NCBI GenBank assembly: GCA_048013815.1
Contig: CM106586.1
Span: 14,880,001 to 14,944,000, forward strand
Origin: Setoptus koraiensis
Taxonomy: Eukaryota > Arthropoda
Reading direction: 5' to 3'
DNA length: 64,000 nt
Shown one piece after another: positions 57,801-64,000 of this stretch. The notes below the pieces were generated by a model that worked only from the letters and a program-made list of their open reading frames with translations, was not told where the DNA came from and searched no databases. Both the position numbers and the translations under genes were made by a program. Positions within the stretch are counted from its first letter, which is position 1. Each line of letters starts with the position of its first letter.

Positions 57801-59938
57801 TGATTTTGTTCCAATTCGCGAAAGAATTTCGAATAATTCACGGCGTCGGGCGCGTGCTGCTGTCGCTCGCTGTCGGCGGCCAGCAGCGAGTCCAGCGGCA
57901 CCACCAGATCGGACTGGGCCGCGTCGCGCCGGCTCGGCTCGCCAGCGGCCAACTGTTGACGGCCCCTCACATCGGCCGCCACCTGTGTCACTAGGCGGCG
58001 CAGTTGGCGCCTCAGCCCGTCCACATTCCACTGGTCTGTGTTGCTGTTGTCTGTACTGTTGTTTGTGCTGCTGTCTGTGCTGCTCTCGCTGGGGGCCCCT
58101 TCCGGTTGCGCGCTGCTCCGGGCCGCTGTTTGCAGCAGCGCCCGTATGAACTGGACCACTGCGGTGCGCTCGCGGGCCGCGCACGGGTCCGCCAGAGCGA
58201 GCCGCAGCACGTACCCGTTGCCCAGGTGACGCTTTAGGAACAAGCTCGAGCCGGAGCACACTATCTTGCCTCGGGACATTATGGCTATCCGGTCGCCCAA
58301 ATGGTCGGCCTCCTCCATGTGTTGTGTACTGATTAATATGGCCCGCTCCCGTCGGTAATGTTTCACTATGGCCCAAATGGATTCGCGCGACTCCGGATCC
58401 AAACCGGAACTTGGCTCGTCCAGTATCAGTACCTGTTGCTGGTCGCCTATCAACGCCATGGCCAGGCTCAATTTGCGCACCATTCCGCCCGACAATTGGC
58501 CCACCAGACTGGCCTCTTTGCCTTGCAATTTTACGCCCGCCACCACGGATTGGATAATTTGTTTGCACGCTCTGGCGTTGTTATTCAAACATTTGATTCC
58601 CGCCATCAGACGCAAGTGCTCCTCCACTGTCATATGATCGAAACATATGCTCGACTGGGGACAGTAGCCCAGCGCCAGTCTGGCCAGCATGCGATCCCTG
58701 GCGATGTTGTGCGCGGCGCCCCCAATGGTGATGTAACCGTCGTCCAGCGACAGCAGCCCAATTATCATTTTCATGAGCGTGGTCTTGCCGGCGCCGTTGT
58801 GGCCCAACAGAATGGTCGTTTGGGCCTTGTACACCGTCAACGACAGATCGTCCACCACGGGCTGGCCGCCGGCGGGCCCGCCGTAACTCTTGCTCACGCG
58901 GCTCATCCTGATGCCCGGCTGCAGGCCTTCCGGTTCCGGTTCGTTGAGCAGGCCGTGGCAGGCGGCCAGCAGCTTGCGTCTGGCCTCGTCGCCATTATTA
59001 TCACTATTGTTGTTATCGTTATAATTAGCATTGTTATTATTGGGTGGCCGTTGCCTGGTGGGGCGCTTACTGGTGTTGCCGGCGGTGCTGTCGTCGTCCT
59101 GCATGCAGTACCACGAGATCAGCATGGAGAAGGCGCTCGCGAACGCCATCGCCAGCCAAATGAAGCCCAACGGAAGCTTGCGCCGCGATATCAGTGTGAA
59201 TGCCTGGTCGAATCGCAGATCTATGTTGCCCACAATGTGATCGTTTAACTCGAACAGGGCGCATTGGGGCAGCATGGAATTGAAGAAGGTGATGAGATGC
59301 ACGAATGCGTCACTAGGGAAACCCAATTGAAATTCCAGAATAACTCTCACTGTTTTGCTCATAAACCAAATCAATATGCTAATGGTGATCATTGTGGACG
59401 GTTGTTGAGCCTGTCTAAACAGACAATTGTTGCATAATAAATAACTGAATGACACTGTTTGCAGTGCGTGCAGCGTGTATGTGATGAGCAAAAACGGTAA
59501 ATAGGAACAAACTAATATTGTGTAACGTAAACACAATGCCAAATACAGTGCCATGGTAAATGTTATAATTAAATCAAATGACAGGTTAGATAAATAATAG
59601 GCAGACTTCTTGCAGCCCATAACAAATAGCAGTGTTTGCTGTTGATGGTATCGCTCACTACACAGTCTATTAACAATTAATATTAGGTGCAACAAATATC
59701 CAAACACCACAAATGAGTCCAATGTGATAAATGGGGGCACAACTCTGTGCAAATAGCACGTTTCGCCCGGCTTAACGGGATTATAGAAGCCATAACGGAA
59801 TAATATTATCACAGTCAATGGGGCCAGCACGCTCAACAGGCTTCTAATGTACAAGCGCTTGCTTACAATTAACAATTTCCAAATCAAAATTCTGTACTGA
59901 GTGCAGAAGATGGAGCCCTCGGACAGCTCCATCGTCAT
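54866..59938 (-). CDS. ABCA-type full ABC transporter lacking the large extracellular domains
   Basis: Single exon, 1690 residues, ATG at 59938. Full transporter: TMD1 (~30-280), NBD1 (~345-580), TMD2 (~830-1210), NBD2 (~1310-1560). NBD1 has Walker A GHNGAGKTT (379-387), signature LSGGM (482-486), Walker B LILDEP and an H-loop His (STQH540). NBD2 has GVNGAGKST (~1335), LSGGT and LLLDEPTSGVDP, so both sites look active. The ABCA identity rests on the LDEP(S/T)SG(L/V)DP forms, SDTSLEDVFL near the C-terminus and the two-half layout; members move lipids. Unlike ABCA1/3, which carry a loop of some 200 or more residues after TM1 and TM7, here only ~20-30 residues separate TM1 from TM2, and ~20 follow the first helix of TMD2. 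Linkers are N/D-rich, Q-rich and S-rich (four near-copies of QFNSS). No intron is visible in over 5 kb. Confidence 0.88.
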   Translation of the reverse strand: MTMELSEGSIFCTQYRILIWKLLIVSKRLYIRSLLSVLAPLTVIILFRYGFYNPVKPGETCYLHRVVPPFITLDSFVVFGYLLHLILIVNRLCSERYHQQQTLLFVMGCKKSAYYLSNLSFDLIITFTMALYLALCLRYTILVCSYLPFLLITYTLHALQTVSFSYLLCNNCLFRQAQQPSTMITISILIWFMSKTVRVILEFQLGFPSDAFVHLITFFNSMLPQCALFELNDHIVGNIDLRFDQAFTLISRRKLPLGFIWLAMAFASAFSMLISWYCMQDDDSTAGNTSKRPTRQRPPNNNNANYNDNNNSDNNGDEARRKLLAACHGLLNEPEPEGLQPGIRMSRVSKSYGGPAGGQPVVDDLSLTVYKAQTTILLGHNGAGKTTLMKMIIGLLSLDDGYITIGGAAHNIARDRMLARLALGYCPQSSICFDHMTVEEHLRLMAGIKCLNNNARACKQIIQSVVAGVKLQGKEASLVGQLSGGMVRKLSLAMALIGDQQQVLILDEPSSGLDPESRESIWAIVKHYRRERAILISTQHMEEADHLGDRIAIMSRGKIVCSGSSLFLKRHLGNGYVLRLALADPCAARERTAVVQFIRALLQTAARSSAQPEGAPSESSTDSSTNNSTDNSNTDQWNVDGLRRQLRRLVTQVAADVRGRQQLAAGEPSRRDAAQSDLVVPLDSLLAADSERQQHAPDAVNYSKFFRELEQNQHKLGIESFGIACPSMEDVFNNISMLHQPRKVASTQEIQEFKVTRGTADQYVSLVTGSGQLGSSWRDLESAKPTAMDGDDVMDLFALSAHDKLTGLPLWWQHVRATTRRHLILLRNNWLAGVGLRLFYLALTYMMAIVVSHIRMRQLPLLQQMIISYTLYTGLPFVLPFMVSQYIYLSNRDKVSDGSKFMQQMAGLSPVTYWLVQYVFDVPSMLLNGLLYIVPVIAFDRTQPFSVQSLAHSGATNGQVYATFVGVIAGFSSGSALLSYSVSGLFSTGSMALVAMAMYQVLTFLVTSGAIVTCHRSSQRAYELYLKLATYLNPGFAVTDAIRKLYQAAAPYDNQSSDSDGHDDLSLQAINQQLAEEVSKPFQHLIDKFNCSAAVANGRPHSMNGGPPPPPTPSTLFSTDINSGILVNCYSLIVYNVAALLLLIAAENSDTLLAGFWRCVGALATAAGDITQGPSRRPRQRAPQPLQQPAKWAETSMDDTDSLAGTSKGDTLLVVDASVERERTRAGQCVGLAPVFVPATEQGAATHCSDSNSGSVSAACCSINGPPQFNSSQFNSSQFSSTQFNNSAQLKGAGDTAAGHAVPLVALNLSKSYKRLLAVDSLSVALNEAECFGLLGVNGAGKSTTFAMISTKIRPDAGGRLVCLGHCAHRQRDSYRKQLGYDPQSSVTLYNLTCRQTLRHMALIRGMAAGRDVEQAVQALLSVFDMQEHANKRMSELSGGTKRKLSLALAMICVPPVLLLDEPTSGVDPLSRRSIWQCIVNCKQRHNCSIVISSHAMEECEAICDRIALMANGRLYCLGTFQQLRKKYSQGYLIRVQFDCSSAASSTFSSGYLKSDEQASVGTATLTSSSPSSTSSSSPSLLGHVNASFVSDGDDLHTTTGAHKLMADLQQQLTHNLMARSSSISLDYVNIYSVVYRVTDDLITRSQLFEWMEAEREAALPAVNFSYLISDTSLEDVFLTFARRMKRSAP

Positions 59939-59992
59939 GGGTAAATGGCTCGTATTGTATACAAATAATGTGTATCAAAATTTGGTCGAATG

Positions 59993-60063
59993 ATGCTCGA
60001 TGATTCTAAATGATGCTCGATGATTCTAAATGATGCTCGACGATTCTAAATGACGCTCAGTGG
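59993..60063. repeat. Minisatellite, 20-bp unit GATGCTCGATGATTCTAAAT
   Basis: About three and a half copies just upstream of the ABC transporter start. Confidence 0.9.
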
Positions 60064-60128
60064 TGCCGAACGGCGCTGAACAGAAAACAATTGTTGCGCT
60101 AACGAGCTAGTGAGCTCATCTTGAAAAT

Positions 60129-60153
60129 CTGTCTGTCTGTCTGTCTGTCTGTA
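60129..60153. repeat. (CTGT)n microsatellite
   Basis: Six tetranucleotide units. Confidence 0.9.
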
Positions 60154-63100
60154 TGTGTCGCTCGCTGTCACCATGACAATATTGCGCAACATTACTAATA
60201 ATAAGTCACCATTAACATCAGACCGTGATTCATCGCCTACGCTAGGCAGGTATAGTTTTCAGGTTCAGTGTAATGTTAGGCAAACACACCATACAGCTTT
60301 GGCCTAGCGCAACTACATCTTGATTACAGCCAATCGCTGCCAATCTGTTGCCTAATGCGACTAATTTAGTCCAATAATGTCAGCCCCGGCTCGCCAATTG
60401 CCTCACACCGTGTACCGCACCATGTTGCATTGTTACCACATGTATAGTTGGCGAGATATTAACTGGATACATACATTGCGGGAATATGCAAGCGGCAGCA
60501 AGCGAGCAGCGCAGGCAAAGGAGGCGCCCGATTCACCTAGTGCCCATAGATCGCATCGACGCCATATCAAGCTATTTGGTGTCTCGTTACAGCGACGATT
60601 ATCGGCGATGCCAATCTTGGCACTTTTTGTGATAAGTAAATAGATCGGCTTAGATGCTGCCCTGGCACACATATAGCCAAACGAGACATAGCCAAACGAA
60701 ACATGTAGCCAAACGAACAAGGCAAACAAGGATGACTCAAGTTGCTCTCTGTGAGTGTGCAATTGATTTGATTTGTTCGGAGTGATTTATTCTTGATTTG
60801 ATTGAACAGCATTAGAGCATTTCCTTGCGTGAGATACACACTTACATTCGCACACCACACCATTGTATGCGTGAATATGCTGCAAGTTGCAGTAGTCCAA
60901 TAGTGAAAGGTTCCCCTCGGCTCACTAATTAATCATTATCTCAGATAGGAGATGATGATTGTGTGATGTGACTGCTGATTAAATATGATCATATTGTCTG
61001 ATCAAAACGCCGTGCCCCTCCAAACGATTGTTGCGTCCATCAGATATCGTGTGAAATGTCTTGTGAGACCGTCCCAAGTAAATACCTACTCTCAAATATG
61101 ACAGTGTTATTATTCAAACGATCGCGCGATTGCAACATTGCCATTTTCGCCCTCGAGCCTACTTAACATACAATGTATATCAACATGCTCAATGCTGATA
61201 TTAATCTAGTTGGTAGCTCACACAAAGCACAAGCCATTCACTGTTGAGATTGGCTGCAGATAAAGATCCTTCGATCTTCGAAAGGGGAACAAAAGGGTGC
61301 CATTACACTTGCTACTAGCAAGTAGCCAGACTGGGGTGTTTGCAAACAAATGTGCATGGTCTGTTGATTTCGGTTGCGCACTGTCCCTGCGTATTGCTGG
61401 TGCACAACAGCGACGAAAGAATTGCATTCGTCGTCTAGATGGACGAGATAATCGAAAATCCGATCCAAGGTGGAATCGGTTATTGTTTTATCGGTTTTAT
61501 CGGATTGACATTAGCTACTAGCAGATACAAAGTGACGCTGGCGGTAGCTGCCACTGTGACACTTGATTGTACACTTAATATGAGTTTGCCTCAAGTCAAT
61601 ATCATCAGTTCATGGGATCTGAAACTTTGTATATACTGGTATGTATGTTATGATATGATATGATTAGTCAAGGAAACGTCTCCTCGACTATTGGTTGTTG
61701 CATAATTAACTATATAGTTACTATCATGAAACTATCGCTATCAAGTGGCAATACAACAAGTGGCGATGTAACAAGAGGCAACGATACAACAATAGAGTGA
61801 CTTGATAAGTACTGGCACAAGTTGTAGTCAGCAATCACTAGCAGCAAGAGCAATGATAATAATAACAAAAATGCCTTGTCAGTGTCAATGGTAGTTTGTA
61901 ACGATGGCAGCCAAGGTCATCTTGACAACAGGACTAAAGCTAGAGTTACTAGCCCCTTTATTTACTCTCGTGACAAGAGTCTTGTCGGGTCATCAGTGGC
62001 GCGCCTCATCATGCTAATACGGGATTTTCTTCATCCTTATCTGTATTCTGCGGATTTGAACACTCTCACAGTTGCCAGATATTTGGCTTTCACTTGGCAT
62101 CAGTCGGATTGTCAAGTTGTGATTGCATCATATCGCTGGCGCAATCCAGGCTGCAATACAAACATTTGTCTGATCTGATTCAGTTCGCTATTGTTAATGT
62201 ATCTGATTATGACCGGCAATGGGATGAGGCGAGCTGTCCATCCCGAGCAACCTATCATAACTGGATCATGTATCAACATGCTGAATGCATATCAACAATT
62301 GTTCGTGCCAACTCGATCTAACGAGGCCCATTTCTCTCAACTAACCTTAACGTTGCAATTAGCGACGCAATTAGCGATAAAACTGGCCAGCTTGTTCGTG
62401 GACAGTGCCATACAGTAGTGCAGTTAGACTGGCGACAAATGTGTCACTTATTCGCACTTGGGCTGTTTGAGACAACTCGAGACTGAGAATTGTCTCAGTT
62501 GTTTGTTTTTCTCGTTGTTTGTGTTCCGATGAAATGCACACGCGAATAATAATGACCAAGTATAAACAAATTCACTGTAATTTTGTTCAACGGCACGACA
62601 CTCAACGGCAACTGACACAATGTTGCCGAGGCAAACACACAAAACGCAAACACCTAGCTAATGTATCGTTTCTTTCTCGGCCACACAACAATATTTAATG
62701 ACCATAATTCCTGTTAACGCTACTTTTACTGCAGCCAGCCAACAACAATACCCGACAACGAGGAAGCCGATTCTGGCAAACAATTCGCTCAAGCCAGACA
62801 CTTGTTGTCGACGACAACTATTGAAAGAAAGGAAGTAAGAATCAATGAGGTGTACAATAGTGTTGCGACTAAAAATAACAAGTCAAAACTACAATGGGCT
62901 AGTTGTGCAAATTGTATTAGGGGGGCTCGTGTGCGTTACTGGCACCAACTAACAATGTGTTGGACATTAGTGGCTGGATATTTGGTATCTGGAGACACAC
63001 TTCATGCGTCACCAAATACTATCAGGTGAACGCTGGCATGTCTCACGCGTTTGCAGCATGCCACAAGAGGATCCAGTAATTTAAGGCTTTAGCTAGTCGA

Positions 63101-63698
63101 TGAACCTGCAACTTGATAAGCACAGATCAGCCCACTTGCTCGTTATCTTAAATATCTTGCATTATTGCAAATGTAATGTATTCAATATAATTAGCGCCAA
63201 TTCGATGGAATTACCTGGTTGTTTGTTCACACCTAACTGGACACAAGCTGCCACTTGCACACACTTGCTGCTTGCAGTTGAATAATTGGCTCCAAATGAA
63301 ACTTATTAATAGCCTGCTAATGAGATGCAAAAAATCAGACATTCTCTGGCAGTCGTCGTGGCAAGACAATTCAATTAAAAGTAGATTAAAACAAAAGAAA
63401 AGAAACGAAAATCAACCACGTACAATCTAATCAGTTTTGCAAACACAATAGTGGTCAAAGATCGTACAAATCATACAAAAGTGAGCATCGTCCGATAGTA
63501 GTAAATCATCGCTCGCCAACTAAATCAACCACAGAACGCAAACAATGACGCCTCTTTCTGTAAGCAATCTAACGACTGGTCGACGCAAATATATCACAAT
63601 TTGATTCGAAACTCGCAAATCAAACAACTTAACTAACACAAACTTATGTCTCACACATATTTTCACATATCCAAACATTTGCAATCTAGAACTACAAC

Positions 63699-63974
63699 AT
63701 GTTGAGAAGTATACTTTTGATAGGTGTAACAAGTGCAATATTACTAGTGCTATTAACGCCATGCCAAACACGAGCAGATGAACTAGAATCGGCCGAATCT
63801 GTGGCAAAGGGAGCTGGAGCCGGGGGTGTCATCGTGGCCAAGGGTGGCAAGGCCGCTGCGGGCGCCGCCGGGTTTAAGACTGGGGGAGCGGCCGCCGCCG
63901 GTTTTAAAGGAGCAGCGGCAGGTGCCAAGGGCGGCGCCAAAGGATTTGCAAGCGGAGCAGCGGGATTCAAAAAG
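63699..63974 (+). CDS. Secreted Gly/Ala/Lys-rich protein, first exon (3' partial)
   Basis: ATG at 63699 opens a signal peptide (MLRSILLIGVTSAILLVLLT, cleavage near TRADE). The mature part is a short acidic segment followed by G/A/K/F repeats (AAGFKTGG, AAGFKGA, AKGGAKGF, AAGFKK). The AG-GTGAAT after residue 92 is a likely splice donor, so I end the exon at 63974; without splicing the frame stops at 63983. Gly/Ala-rich secreted proteins with periodic Lys and Phe occur among silk-, cuticle- and antimicrobial-type products; the sequence does not decide between them. Confidence 0.7.
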
Positions 63975-64000
63975 GTGAATTAGCGAGTCTGACATGTTCA

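Larger units (their letters stand above)
59939..63698. other. Intergenic, 3.8 kb
   Basis: Probable promoter region of the ABC transporter on the left and of the G/A-rich secreted protein on the right. It contains a 20-bp array and a (GTCT)n tract. Several short frames (about 60.4, 61.4, 62.1 kb) have no domain and no splice support. TTGCGCAA occurs at 60182. Confidence 0.5.

Noticed and set aside
1-64000. tRNA, rRNA or snRNA genes
   Set aside because: I looked for T-loop-like GGTTCGA..C contexts and found only isolated partial matches (e.g. near 25290) without a cloverleaf. A covariance-model scan would decide.

Overview
The window reads as nuclear DNA of an animal, most likely an arthropod and plausibly a chelicerate or mite. 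The evidence is eukaryotic gene content (a diacylglycerol kinase theta C-terminus, the exosome nuclease DIS3, a UBF-like nucleolar HMG protein, Kunitz inhibitors, an S1 protease, an ABCA transporter), GT-AG introns of roughly 90-235 bases, TATA boxes of the form TATATAAG and abundant CAG/CAA repeats. The exact taxon cannot be fixed from sequence alone. Gene density is high but introns are scarce: DIS3, the UBF-like gene, an LRR gene and a 1690-residue ABC transporter are each a single open exon.

Layout. 1-7.1 kb: the 3' end of a DGK-theta gene (+) converges on DIS3 (-), followed by a short UBF-like gene (-). 7.1-9.8 kb: weak membrane-protein ORFs, an F-box-like exon, and a relic of a duplicated flank. 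9.8-14.1 kb: a secreted chymotrypsin-like protease and two tandemly duplicated Kunitz genes; all three share related promoter DNA. 14.7-15.15 kb: a ~460 bp fold-back element. From about 15 kb the DNA looks richer in G+C and every confident gene up to 60 kb is on the minus strand. 18.6-20.4 kb: a two-exon Q/P-rich protein. 20.4-33.7 kb: no supportable gene, but many unrelated minisatellites and an unusual excess of C/EBP- and PAR-bZIP-type palindromes (TTGCGCAA, TTACGTAA, TTACATAA). 33.7-36.4 kb: a secreted G/S/H/Q-rich protein. 36.4-42.6 kb: repeats only. 42.6-44.5 kb: an intracellular LRR protein. 46.1-46.5 kb: a small secreted Q/P/M-rich protein. 47.1-54.0 kb: a four-exon gene for a 2146-residue type I membrane protein built from about six copies of an unfamiliar ~300-residue module plus a PAN/apple-like Cys cluster. 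54.9-59.9 kb: an ABCA-type transporter without its large extracellular domains. 63.7 kb: start of a secreted G/A/K-rich protein running off the edge.

The observations most worth checking are the six-module membrane protein, a DIS3 whose PIN endonuclease acidic residues are replaced by arginines, the apparently co-regulated chymotrypsin-like protease and Phe-P1 Kunitz inhibitor, the dense bZIP-site field near 29.2-29.6 kb, the ECD-less ABCA transporter and the two-HMG-box UBF-like protein. Splice junctions were deduced by hand from GT/AG sites, reading phase and family alignment recalled from memory; none was tested against transcripts.
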